From NCBI RefSeq assembly GCF_027596085.1, contig NC_072456.1:21678218-21742217 (forward strand): 64,000 nucleotides of DNA, given 5' to 3'. The DNA comes from Anoplopoma fimbria (lineage: Eukaryota > Chordata > Actinopteri > Perciformes > Anoplopomatidae). Numbering within the stretch: the first letter of the stretch is position 1; each line of letters begins with the position of its first letter. The position numbers and the translations under genes are program-made. Below are positions 11,182-23,600 of this stretch, piece after piece. The notes under the pieces were generated by a model. It worked only from the letters and a program-made list of their open reading frames with translations. It had not been told where the DNA came from and did not search any database.

Positions 11182-14100
11182 ATGGCAGACAGCGGGAAGA
11201 CTAATGAGATTGGAGCTGCAGCAGCCGAACCAGCTAATGGAGACCAGCAGGTGAGGAGCACCGTGACCCAAAATGACATGTATTACAAAACCAAGGCATA
11301 TTATGAACTCATTTGATGCTTGATAAACCACTGTGGGGAATCAATCATTATCCTGAGCAGAAAACCTAAACTCTGTACTGAAAAGAGCTTGCATTGCATT
11401 TCACATTTACTTTTATGTCTTTTCAATGTCAATAACGGTTGTTGTTTTGTCCTAGAATGTTGTTTCCCGCGTGGGCAATTTGCCTCTGGTCAGTTCAGCG
11501 TGCGGGGTGGTTTCCAGCGCCTACAGTAGCACCAAAGACAGTGTGCCCTTGCTGAAGGGAGTGATGGATGTAGCAGAGAGTGGAGTCCGAACCCTGGGAG
11601 CAGCCGCGACCACGGGGTCAAAGCCGCTTTTTGACATTATAGAACCACAGCGTGAGTTCTGCTCCATGTGAACAAATATGATGTAATATATTTGCAATGA
11701 TGGCGTACTATCAAATGGGTATTGCAAGCTTTTTTGCACATTAAAGAAGTGAAACTGATGCCAGGTCCGCTTGTTACCTCCGGGCTAAAATACAAGAGGA
11801 ATAAAAATAGGATTTTTCTTCTTTGAACAGAATTCCAGAGCCTTGACTGGAGGAGTCATTTTGAGCTTTAAAAGCCTTTCAATTCTTACTTTACTGTAAA
11901 TATAAAACAATTACTGTTTGTGTTATCTGGCATTACTTCCCACTGATCACTTTAGCAAGGGAATTTTTGAGTATGAAAACATTTAATATTAATCCACCCC
12001 AATTATTACTGAATCTTTGTTGCCGACATGTTTCAGTTGCTACAGTGAATGAGTACGCCTTGAAAGGACTGGATAAGATGGAAGAGAAGCTGCCTATTCT
12101 TCACCAACCTGCAGACAAGGTCAGACAGAAATAATGCAGTCAAGAAATACCCTTTTTGCTGTGCATTTTACGATACATTAATTATAATGTTACTATTAAG
12201 CTATTTAACACACTATTTACATTCCCAACTGACATTCAGTGTCATAAATTCACTGCACTGGTGTCAACGGCACCCGAGGGCTCTCTTGTCTTTTAGAAAT
12301 TAAGAGCACCAACCTCCAGCTGAAGGGCCAGATTATCTGAAACCCCTTACCGTCAGACAGTGTAGCAAGATGCAACAGTTATTTGGAAATAATAGTTATA
12401 TTACTTATAGTAACATTGGTACAACGATTAATTGACATAAACATTAAAGAATAATATATGCGTCAATTCGAGGTTTTTAGTTTTATAATTAGTAAATAGA
12501 AATGGATGCGTTAAATTGACGGCCTTAAATGTTACCCATTATCACCTTATTGGTCATTTAAGTAACCAGTAACCATAGCAACAGAGTGTTTAGACTTCAG
12601 GTTTTTGTTACCAGTTACTGTTACCTCTTGGTAATAAATAACCATGCCATGGGTGAGCTCATCCTACCCTGTTGTTAAATATCAATAAGAGCTATGCAGA
12701 AAAATACATAAATAACTCTCCAAGCATGACTCATAATCTGCTCCATCTTCCCCAGGTGGTGTCGGACACAGTAGGTATGGTGTACCAGTCGGTGGCGGGG
12801 GCCAAAGACGCTGTGATGGGGGCTGTGATGGGTGGTGTGGAGATGACCCGGGCAGCGGTCAGCGGAGGTATCAGCTCTGCCATGGGCACCAGGATGGGCC
12901 AGATGGTCAGCAGTGGGATGGGCCTGGCCCTGAGCCGATCCGAGGACTGGGTTGACCAGAACCTGCCACTCACTGAGAGGGAGCTGGGTCAGTAGCTATC
13001 TCGGATGTGGAAAGCATAATCAGTACATAAAAAAACAAAACATGGGAGGTGATAAACCAATATGTCTACTGCTGAAGTACAGACGGTGCGCTTTAACAAT
13101 TGGATCAAATGAAACAGAAACTAGGCTGCAGTTGGAATTAGTTAATTATGGGACAACGAGCAGCCAATTTGTATCACAGATGATTGTAAATAAAAACAAA
13201 CAAACGTAGGGCTTCAAAAATCAGTTAGCATTCCGTTTTGCATCCAGGTGCTTTATAAATGATGGTGATGTAAACAAAACTTAAATAATAACAAAGCACT
13301 TTTAAATTTGATTTTGTTGGAATGATTCCAACCCTATATTTAGAATCTTGGTGATGGGGGGCTTTTGTTTACATTTGGATCACAGAATAAGTCTCTTAAT
13401 ATATTTCATGAAAACAAAAGCAATTACTTTCTCTTTTTTTTTTGTCCTTTTTACATTTGCACTTGCAAACAAAAGATAAATACCCTAAATGAGTTCCACA
13501 TCGGCATAGGAGAAAGTACATCTACTTTCAGTTATCCATTAAAAACGCTTCAGTTTTGCTTTAAAGTGGAACATTTTAAAGTGTAAACTCAACGATTAGC
13601 CTTTACATCCCTTACATGACTCCAAGTTTAATTGCATGCATAATAAATTGTAGCTGGCATTACCGCCATTTACTGAAACTTAATTTATTCCATAATTAAT
13701 ACGCTTGAATGATGGCATTTGCACCATACTATGAGAGTCAGTAGCCGGTACTGTGTCCCTGCTTCACTGATCTGTAGATCAAACGGCAAATTCGATGAGA
13801 CTGTCCAAAATAATTAACATCATAAAGCAAAGACAAGGTGATGCAGCAGGATGGGGGTGGTCGTGATAAAAGTGTTAAATTCTCCCGCTGTGACGGGATC
13901 TGACACACATGAATGGTTGATGCTATTCATAGAGAGGGAGGCAGGGCATTTCAGTGAACTCCCCCTCTGTTAGCTTGGCCCATAAAGCCCCTACAATTTC
14001 CAACACTCACAGCTTTGACACCTGCTACTGTGATGTCATGACAACCTGCCATACTCCAATGTAACAGCAATACTCAAGAGGCCAGCCTCCTCTCTGATTA

Positions 14101-16418
14101 TGGATATGAGAGAGATGCGAGTGCAACTGTTATCAGCGGCAGCAGCAGAGTACCCGTAATGGCAGGACTCTGGGGATTTGGGATTGTTCAGTGTTTACTG
14201 TGGCTTTTAACAGACTCACAGGGAGGCAGAGGTCTTTCTGCATATCCCTTAGCTTCCACAGACGGATGGTTGGAGGTTTGGGGGCTTTTAGGTGGATCTC
14301 AAGTCTTTTGGTCTCTCTTGAGCAGATGCACTTGTCAGAGTCAAGTAGCCCAACTCTGAGCAGATGCACCAGTTAGCACAATGGGAGGGGAGCGCATTGT
14401 GCCTCCATCCATTACTCAAAACATGTCCGTTTTTCAGCAATTTTGCTGTAAGCATGGCGATATTTTGCGATTTCTAAATGTAATTTTCAGAATACTTTCA
14501 TAGTATAAATAACACAACACGTTATGCATAAAGCAGAGTAAAAAATTTTTTTTTTTTTTATGGAATCATAACAGTGAGCTCTGCATTTGCATTTATAAAT
14601 GTCCCTGTAACATCCAGCATCGTAGAACTGCTTTTTCAAAAATGTATAGTTTACATAAAGTGTTTTTAAGAATCGTTATAGTGTCACAAAGCATGATATC
14701 ACCATACTAGATTTTATTCCTACACCATTTATATATATATACAGTATACTATACTATAATCACACCTTTGTGCTCACAGCTAATATTTAATGCCATTTTT
14801 ACATTTTTATACATAAAACATCTCTTTTTGATCCATATGAGATTTACACTATTCTCTCTCTCAGCTGCTGTGGCTGAACCTGCCACCAGTGAGGTGGCTG
14901 AACCTGCCACCAGTGAGATGACTGCCCCATCGAGCCCCAGCTACTTCGTCCGCTTGGGGAAACTCTCCGCCAAAGTCCAGGAGCGAGCCCTGCAGCAGTC
15001 CCTGGTCCGTGCTGGCCATGCCAGGGATGCCACCTACGCTACAGTGGCTCAGATTACCAGTACTCTGGACCTGCTGGAGACTGCCCGTACCGGTCTGGGT
15101 ACCGCCAGTAACCAGATAGGAGGAGCCTCAGAGCTGCTGCTGCAGCGCTGGACGGAGTGGAAACAGAAGCAGGCTGGAGCTGGACAGACTGAGTCAGAGC
15201 CAGATGGGACCAGAGATGAGGCTGAGGTCAGGGCTGAAGCATTTGGGGAATTGACTTGATGGTTTCTAAACAGATTATGTTTGCATTTGACAGCATTTAT
15301 AGTGTATTATGTACTCTACATTGGCAGCATGTGTACTCCTAAGTAACTTGGAATACCACTTGAACAAATGAAAGAAGTCTAAGAGCATGACAGTGATAAG
15401 AACAAATCAATAAAGTTAGCAATAAATCAGACTGGATTTTAGAGGATGACAGTGTGTTGTAATGCCCCCACAGATTCATGTGGGTGAGGAGTGATGTTGC
15501 ACTGTGTCGTCAGCAGGATTGGGATGGGATGGGATAACTTTGGCCTAAAGAATGGAAGGGAATTGGGAGGAATTGATATGTTACAGCTTTATTAATTAAT
15601 ATGCAAATCATGCAATCTCTATTTTTATTTCCACTTTCCGTTCACAGCAGCTGGAATGGCGTGTCCTCTCCATGGTGCACGGTCTGAGCGACCAGCTGAG
15701 ATCAGCATGCTCCAACGTGGTGTCAAGTGCTCAGGGTCTGCCAGCTGCAGTCCAGGACCAGCTTACCAGCGCGAGGCGATCAGCTGAGGAATTGCACTCC
15801 TCCCTGGGGACCACCAGCACCATCACACCCCTCCTTCTGGAGCGGACCCGCCACCAGCTGAACCAAGTAATAATTGCACCACGTTGTCTTTAGCGCAGTG
15901 TTTTGTTTTGCTGCATCAGCTTAGCTAAATATAGTTTAGTCCTTGGAAGTTTAATTGTTTTTAAGTGACATCACTTCGCACAGTTAGTCCTTCCATTACC
16001 TTTATAATGCTGCTATAATAATGAATACAGAGTATTATTGCACAGGAATTAAACAGGAAACTCCTGCATACTTTACATAAACAAACATCCATCAGGTGTG
16101 TCTGCTCATTTAAATGCATTTATGAAACTGGGACAGTCAGCTTATGTTGTATTTAGTCATGTAGACATATAACCTCAGTATTTCCTGCCCACAATAAGCT
16201 TAGCATATTTATAAGGTCACGTTGTTTTTGATTAAGGTTATGTAATATTGTTGAAAGTGATACTAGTATGTGCTTGTTCCCAGGTTAAACAGTCTCTGGA
16301 CGGTGTCATGGAGTATCTGCTTAACAACACACCACTCAACTGGCTGGTGGGACCGTTTGCCCCTCAGATCACGGAGAAGGGAGATGAGGCGATGGAGCAG
16401 AGCGGACCACACAAATAG
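11182..16418 (+). CDS. plin3: Perilipin-3-like lipid-droplet coat protein
   Basis: Coding exons: 11182-11250, 11456-11651, 12037-12119, 12756-12987, 14865-15226, 15648-15866, 16284-16418. All junctions are GT-AG and phases agree, giving 431 aa (human PLIN3 is 434). Perilipins coat lipid droplets and limit lipase access; PLIN3 is a soluble form that moves onto nascent droplets. Residues about 24-110 form the PAT region ([28 protein letters not shown]). Residues about 117-185 are the amphipathic 11-mer repeats ([28 protein letters not shown]). The C-terminal helical-bundle part runs from YFVRLGKLS to [14 protein letters not shown]. The start is the first ATG after the acceptor at 11160. PLIN2 is the main alternative; PLIN3 is favoured by the C-terminus and the abhd17a neighbour. 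Oddities are a 24-base coding duplication at 14870-14917 and a NAGNAG acceptor at 15645-15650. Confidence 0.9.
14870..14917 (+). repeat. 24-bp tandem coding repeat in plin3
   Basis: Two perfect, adjacent 24-base units encode VAEPATSE twice, just after the acceptor of coding exon 5. The unit is a multiple of three, so the frame is kept. It lies in the flexible linker between the 11-mer region and the C-terminal bundle. Confidence 0.9.
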
Positions 16419-17186
16419 ACTTGCATGACTTTGTTGTGATTCTGCATGAGGGTGACAGAAGACCGGTGTATACTGTAGATGGACCGTTTAAAAAAAACGA
16501 AACATATTTTCTTGCTTTATTGAAAGATGCCTTAATATTTTCTTCTTGACACACAGCATTTAATGACACTACATTTGTGATGTCGAGGTTAATGACGGAA
16601 AGCTCTGACGTGGCCATAGAGAATTTATACATCTGTGCACTTTATTATATATCCTAAAAGATACAAGTATTCTTTATATATGTTAAAAAAAAATCTATCT
16701 ATGCATGTGCCCAAGTGCCTAAAAATAAGTCAAAGTATTCCTAGAACTAAGTCAATTCTCTGAAAAAATGGATTTGTGTGGATAAAACAGCCAGAATAAT
16801 TAAACTCTTAAAAAAAACCATATTTGCTTGCTTTATTGAAAGATGCCTAAATGTTTTCTTCTTTCATAAGTTAATGACACTACATTTGTGATGTCGAGGT
16901 TAATGACGGAAAGCTCTGACTAACCATAGAGAATTTGAACATCTGTGCACTATATTATATATCCTAAAAGATACAAGTACTTTTTTATATATGTTAAAAA
17001 AATCAATCTATGCATGTGTCTGTTATTGCGGAGCCTTTGGGAAGTGGTTGAGGTTGAATGATTTGTTGTGCAAAGTGTCTGACTTTGACACCAGAAAACG
17101 CTTTTTTCTATTACAGGGTTTACCCTTGGATTTTATACAGCAGCTGTGCTGAAATGTGTCGGTTTAGAAGTGCCATCAGAAGATAT

Positions 17187-17256
<70 letters not shown>

Positions 17257-17520
17257 TATGTAAGTGCCTAAAAAGAAGTCAAAGTATTCCTAGAACTAAG
17301 CCTAGATTTGTGTGGATAAAACAGCCGGAATAATTAAACTCTAATTAGATGTAGAGGTAACGGTGAATTCATTTCTTTTTAAATTTGCAGTTTTAATTTC
17401 ACTATTTTGTGTCTTCACCTTGATGGGTTTTTCTAAAAAAAAAAGCAGCTCTCAATGATCTTGCCATGTCAATACAATGACAGTATTGCTGTATATGTGT
17501 TGTAATACATTCATTAAAGC
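16419..17520 (+). repeat. plin3 3'UTR with tandem-duplicated tail
   Basis: A block of about 310 bases (about 16490-16808) is repeated at about 16806-17345. Shared landmarks are TTGCTTTATTGAAAGATGCC, GATGTCGAGGTTAATGACGG, CCTAAAAGATACAAGTA and CAAAGTATTCCTAGAACTAA. The second copy is split by about 240 bases that contain the TA array. Candidate polyadenylation signals ATTAAA occur at 16799, at its duplicate 17333, and at 17513. Confidence 0.8.
17190..17254. repeat. (TA)n microsatellite
   Basis: An uninterrupted TA array of about 65 bases inside the second copy of the duplicated plin3 tail. Confidence 0.95.
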
Positions 17521-17531
17521 GTTATAACTGA

Positions 17532-18628
17532 GTGGTGGTGGTGTTATTATGGTGGTGGTGTTATTATGGTGTTATTATGGTGGTGTTATGGTGGTGGTGT
17601 TATTATGGTGTTATTATGGTGGTGGTATTATTATGGTGTTATGGTGGTGGTGTTGTTATGGTGGTGTTATTATGGTGGTGTTATGGTGGTATTATGGTGG
17701 TGGTGTTATTATGGTGGTGTTATGGTGGTGTTATTATGGTGTTGTTATGGTGGTGTTGTTATTATGGTGGTGTTAAGGTGGTGGTGTTATTATGGTGTTA
17801 TTAAGATAAGATAATCCTTTATTAGTCCCGCAGCGGGGAAATTTGCAAATGGTGGTGTTATTATGGTGGTGTTATGGTGTTATTATGGTGGTGGTGTTAT
17901 TATGGTGGTGTTATGGTGTTATTATGGTGGTGTTATTATGGTGTTATTATGGTGGTGTTATTATGGTGGTGGTGTTATTATGGTGTTATGGTGGTGTTAT
18001 TATGGTGTTATTATGGTGTATTATGGTGTTATTATTATGGTGTTATGGTGGTGTTATTATGGTGTTATGGTGGTGTTATTATGGTGGTGTTATTATGGTG
18101 TTATGGTGTTTATGGTGTTGTTATGGTGGTGGTGTTATTATGGTGTTATTATTATGGTGTTATTATGGTGTTATTATGGTGTTATTGTGGTGTTATTATG
18201 GTGTTATTATGGTGTTATGGTGGTGTTATTATGGTGTTATTGTTATGGTGTTATTATGGTGTTATTATGGTGTTATTGTGGTGTTATTATGGTGTTATTG
18301 TGGTGGTGGTGTTATTATGGTGTTATTATGGTGGTGTTATGGTGTTATTATGGTGTTATTATGGTGTTGTTATTATGGTGTTGTTATTATTATGGTGTTA
18401 TGGTGTGTGTTATTATGGTGTTATTATTATGGTGGTGTTATGGTGTTGTTATTATGATGTTATTATGGTGTTATTGTGTTGTTATGGTGGTGTTGTTATG
18501 GTGTTATTATGGTGTTATTATGGTGTTGTTATTATGGTGTTGTTATGGTGTTATTGTTGTTATGGTGTTGTTATGGTGTTATTATGGTGTTATTATGGTG
18601 TTATTATGGTGTTATGGTGGTGTTGTGT
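17532..18628. repeat. TGGTGTTATTA-type minisatellite, about 1.1 kb
   Basis: Variable arrays of GGTGTTATTAT, GGTGGTGTTAT and GGTGGTGGTGTTAT make up about 1.1 kb. Outside one insert the plus strand has virtually no C. Because the unit lacks in-frame stops, long open frames appear in all three plus frames (for example 17863-18678); these are repeat artefacts and not genes. A fragment of a retrotransposon tail (17804-17848) is embedded. The array ends against the GC-rich zfand5 promoter. Confidence 0.95.
17804..17848 (-). mobile_element. Retrotransposon 3' tail fragment
   Basis: AGATAAGATAATCCTTTATT followed by AGTCCCGCAGCGGGGAAATT matches the ends seen at 34365 (minus) and 36060-36102 (plus). 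It is a truncated non-LTR element tail lying inside the minisatellite. Confidence 0.7.
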
Positions 18629-18639
18629 GTTCTCTGGTG

Positions 18640-18850
18640 GCCTGGTGGACTTTGCTCTGTCGGACCCGACCCTGCTGAATCGATGCCGAGCGTGACGTCA
18701 CGACCGCTGTTTCGAATGTCGCGAGCTAGCGCTGGGTAAGAGGCCGCGCGCTCCGCTGTGGGGGGGACACACACACAACGTGGACTCGTCTGAAGCCCCA
18801 AGGTCGTCGGCAGCCCCCCGGTACCCCGAATATCAGGTACTGTGTTCCTC
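18640..18850 (+). promoter_or_regulatory. zfand5: zfand5 promoter and probable first exon
   Basis: A sharp switch to CpG-rich sequence follows the minisatellite. It contains a full palindromic CRE, TGACGTCA (18693-18700), and several CG-rich boxes. Two donors could end a non-coding first exon: GCTGG|GTAAGA at 18735 and ATCAG|GTACTG at 18835. The next acceptor is the one before coding exon 1 at 20598. Directly downstream (18951-19005) are repeats of GCTAGCATGCTAAC. Confidence 0.6.
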
Positions 18851-19122
18851 CTAGAACCCCGCGGGAGAACCCCCGCGACCCCCGCCACCGCCACCCCGAT
18901 GCGCGTGACCCGTTTTTAAACCCCCAGTCGGGAAAGCGCTTCTGTTCTGTGCTAGCATGCTAACGCTAGCATGCTAACCCAGCTAGCATGCTAACGCTAG
19001 CGCTTCATGTTCGATTTTTTTTTTTTTTTTTTGAAAAACAACACACGCGGTTTTGTTTACAGGTGCTGCTTTTCTACACGTCTTGGGTGTTTTCATGCTA
19101 GTGTTGGCTGTTATCCATCCGT

Positions 19123-19123
19123 G

Positions 19124-19154
<31 letters not shown>

Positions 19155-19174
19155 ACACACACACACACACACAC
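19123..19174. repeat. (AC)n microsatellite
   Basis: A CA array with one AGAG interruption, in zfand5 intron 1, preceded by a poly(T) run at about 19015-19032. Confidence 0.95.
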
Positions 19175-19502
19175 AACGCTGTTTGCTAACGTTGACAGTG
19201 TTTGTGTTTGCAGAGGAAGCTACATTGTTTTCTCACTCAAACTGGGGGACAGTCAGCTGGAAGTCGTTTTTAGCCACACTGGGGACGTGTTGCCAGGTCG
19301 TGTGGGTGCATGTTAAGGGGGTTTCGTTTAAGTTGTTTAACTTTGTCCCGATCAAAACAAGGGAAGCAGAAACCAGCTGAGCTCGTTTGTGGCTGTAACT
19401 TGCCCCCTTATATTGAAACTGAGCACTTCTCTTTGTGCCCTTTGTTTTCATTCATGTGCAGAGCTATCCACCTAGTTGTTGTGACATTTCTATAGGATGC
19501 TA

Positions 19503-20500
19503 CTTTCAAAAACTCCAGGTGGACTGCCCTATTGTTGCAGGAGCAGCTTTACATTTCTGTCTTATTGTGTCAGTATGTATGAAATTGATTTGGTCTTTTA
19601 ATTTAGAAACAACATTTATACTAAAGTCAACAGTGTCCTGTTCTGCTTCAGTCTCCAAAACTCCAGGTGTACTGCCTTATTGTTGCAGGAGCAGCTTTAC
19701 ATTTTGTGTTAAGTGTATTCTGTCTTATTTTGTCAGTATGTATGCGATTGATTTGGTCTTTAATTTAGAAACATTTATACTTAAGTCTCAGTTAAGTGTG
19801 ACTATGTCGTGTTCTGCTTCAGTCTCCAAAACTCCAGGTGTACATTTCTGTCTTATTTCGTCAGTATGTATGAAATTGATTTGGTCTTTTAATTTAGAAA
19901 CATAATGTATACTTAAGTGTGACCAACAGTGGCAGAACTGGAGCTTTTCACTCTGTCCGTCATTTTGGTTTATTAAAAGGTATGAACAATACCTTTTTAA
20001 AAAACATAAATAAATGTTTGACAAACCTTCATAACAACTATGAAGGTCTTTACCCCTTAGCCCACAAAGTAACTCACATTTTCTCCATCTCCACCCTCAT
20101 GCTCCAATGCCAGTCTCCAAAACTCCAGGTGTACCGCCCTATTGTTGCAGGAGCAGCTTTACATTTTGTGTGAAGTGTATTTTGTCTTATTTTGTCAGTA
20201 TGTATGCGATTGATTTGGTCTTTTAATTTAGAAACAACATTTATACTTAAGTCTCAGTTAAGTGTGACTAAGCCCTGTTCTGCTTCAGTGGCAGAACTGG
20301 AGCTTTTCACTCTGTTGGTGGTGTTTGATGTAATTTTGGTTTATTAAAGGTATGAAAACATTTATTTATGTTTTTTAAAAACATAAATAAATGTTTGACA
20401 AACCTCCATAACAACTATGAAGGTCTTTACCCCTTAGCCCACAAAGTAACCTCACATTTTCTCCATCTCCACTCTCATGCTCCAATGCCAGTCTCCAAAC
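19503..20500 (+). repeat. Multi-copy tandem duplication, zfand5 intron 1
   Basis: Four copies of a block starting CAAAACTCCAGGTG begin near 19508, 19657, 19827 and 20118. They share TTGTTGCAGGAGCAGCTTTA and GATTTGGTCTTTTAATTTAG. The last two are followed by a longer shared block (GGCAGAACTGGAGCTTTTCA to CATGCTCCAATGCCAGTCTC). That gives a higher-order unit of about 300-370 bases which ends about 100 bases before the acceptor of exon 2. Confidence 0.85.
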
Positions 20501-20638
20501 TCTTTTAGCTTTAAAAAAAAAAAACATGTAATCGAACAGATAAATGTAATTAAATCAAATCTAATCATTTTGACTAACTTCTGCAACCCTATTTTCAGGA
20601 ATATCCTCTCCCATCCCCCTTACCCCCTCTGTCAGAGC

Positions 20639-23600
20639 ATGGCTCAGGAGACCAATCAGACGCAGGTGCCAATGCTTTGCGCTATGGGATGCGGTTTCTA
20701 TGGTAACCCCCGCACCAACGGCATGTGCTCGGTCTGCTACAAGGAACACCTCCAGAGACAACAGGGAGGGGGGCGATCCAGCCCTCCTGGAGAGAAAGGT
20801 ATGGAGATGGGAGAGACATAAAAAACCAAGTTGGGTGCTAGATATGGGTCTGTTAGGTGGGTGAGACAGGAACTTGGAACAGGGGGTCACTCAAAAACTG
20901 TACAGTCATGGGGGGGGCCACTTGAATTTTCTAAAAGGGGTTGGAGAACAGAGGTAGCGGTGGCTGCCTACACTGTGGCATCAGAAAGCAAGAGAGTGAC
21001 ATCACCATCTGTCGTTTCACATTAACTCCAAACACATCTGATCATAGCAGACAAACACGGGCAATGACTGGCATGTGTTAAGATACTTAGAAAGAAATAG
21101 AAAGTCATTCATGTCCAGGGCCAAAACAACAGGTTTTGTGTGTTGTTGGTGATGTCAGACTGTTCTCTCCCCCACACAGCTGCTACATCGCCAGCAGGTT
21201 CGCCAGGGTCGGCTGGTGTGACTGTGGAGAGTACGACCTCAGAGCCCAGTACAGAGGTGGCAGGAACCCCACCTGAGGAGCAAACGGCCAGGTATGCTGA
21301 CGGACGCATGCGGAGGAGTTCTCAAAGAATGAATCATTTGGAATTTAGTGGTTATTTTGATCTCATTGAACAAGTAAGATGATGAACACAACATACTGTG
21401 TTCACTGTGAAGTGCTTTTAAGAAGCAGATCAGATAAGTTGAGTTATTATACGAAAACAATTGGGAAACGTTGGTCTAGTGGACATTTACATTGTTAAAA
21501 TGCCTGTTTAATTGACAAATTAGACAAGTGGATCAGTTCATCACTAGCTCCAGCACATTCTGTTCTAATGCATTCTCATTAGTCGCTTCAATTAGTGCAA
21601 GTACAACAGCGTGCCTCTGCAGAAATCAGAGATGGTAAGCTGTATTTATATTCACATATTACTGTTCAAGATACAATCTCCTCTGGCCATTCAAACATTT
21701 TTTACTTCACCTGATGAATTAGATCTTTTTGGTGAAAGCTCTTTGCTAGTCAATACTTCATTTTCAGACACTTTTAAGAGGTAATACACAACAATGTGCT
21801 TCACAAAATCTGACATATTTGTGCTCTCAGACGAGCCTAAACTGACTGTGATGCTGTTTATTTTATAGCATTTATAGGTGGCATTATGCTTGTGATAAAT
21901 GTGTGCTTTGTCACTCAGTGGCTTTTCTGGACTTATTTTGTCTTTATTTCTTGGTGACTGAGTATCTCTGCTTTGCATTTTCATTCAGGCTGCACACAAT
22001 AACAGTAAACCAAAAGTGATTATGTGAGGGGGGCATAGTTGTTTTTTTGTAAACAGAACTACTTTCTTTGGTGGTTTTGCCAGTTTCACCAAGTCTTGTG
22101 ATATTTTTGGTTGGTTTTAAGCACAGGCGTCTTTTTGTCTGATCGTTAACAAAGACAGAATGAAACGTTTCTTGTTTAAAGTTGACACTGAAAGAATAAT
22201 GATCTGTGTATTAAAAACTTGCTTGGGGGCCTGTTCTTGAAAACTGCTGCATAATGTTGAATAATTGTTGCAGGCCAAGCTCATTTTTTTGTTATTAAGC
22301 ATTTTGTTAGGGCTCTGGTTTGCTTTAGTGATGCCAATAAATAATTTGTGTATTTTTAAATATATTATGTGATGGGAGAGAAAAGTATTTGACTGTCATT
22401 GCAGTTTTATGAGGCCGTTTTAATAGTTAAAAAAAGAGGTTTGTGTTGGAGTTTGTTATAGATGTAACTTATTTGCTGGACAGAAACCCAAAAACAAGGA
22501 CAATAGATCGGGGTAGATCTTAGAGGAATCAAATCAGATAGATGACTAGAGGATATAATATTTGATCAGTAATTATATTGTACATTTGTACATTTCTGTG
22601 TGTCCTGGAAAACCAAGATTAGCCACATAATAATGAACCCAGTTATCAGAGAAGTTGTTCCACTATGGGGTTTATTCTTCCAAACAGACATTTCTTCCCA
22701 TTGTGACGACAATTTTTGGAATTATTAGAAGGGATTTGCTCTTGATCTGTCTGCATAATCTAATTGGAGATTGTGCTCGGTACTGTATAAATGCACTGTA
22801 CCGGTTTCTGTTTGCGCTGCCTATTTGAAGCCACTTGTGTGTCTTGTCAAGTTGATTGTGATAGCTCTTCAAAAGGCATTTCTCAAAGTAGCTGACAGGC
22901 AGCGTGCTGAAACAGATCCAAGTAGGTTGTAGTCAGTCACCAAACAAAATGATGGGACAATGTAAGCAGCCAAATTAAACAAATAGGAAAATAAAACGAT
23001 TCAAAAATAGCAAAATTGTTTCTGTGGTTGGTAAAAACCTACTTAATTGTTTGGATTGTGTTCACTCCATTTTCACATAGATGGTTTGTAAGTCATTCAG
23101 GATGGCAACAAGAACATCAAGGTTGTCTGTGAAGTAAAGAAGTTATCACTAACAAAATATACACCAATCTTTCAGCTATACATTTGCTACAAAATTAATT
23201 GGAAGATAATTCCTGTATGGTTTTAAAATGTATCGATTTGTGTGTTGTCGTGATGTCAGTCCCAGCTCTCCCAGCCCAGTAACTCAACAGATGACAGCTA
23301 TGAGCATCTCCCAGGATTCGGGGCCTGTAGACTCTGATCGAGCGGAGGCTGAGGAGGGAGAGGAAGAGGGTACTTCCAACAGCTCAGGTAAACATCACAG
23401 GAAAATCAGTCCCTACCCACTATTCTCATAAAGTGAGTCACACTCGTAGCTGTGGAGGGCACTGCTTGTAAAGGGGAGGAATAAACATGTAAACCGTGGG
23501 ATGCACTTGCAGCACTCTACCATTAAGATCTCAAAAGAAAACAATAGAAACGTACACTCTGAGAGATGGTGATTTTATTTTATTTTATTCCATACTCTTA

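Noticed and set aside
17532..18739. Several long plus-strand open frames (up to 273 codons) rich in V, L, W, Y, C, G, M
   Set aside because: They are open only because the minisatellite unit lacks stops. All three frames are open and the composition follows the repeat exactly.
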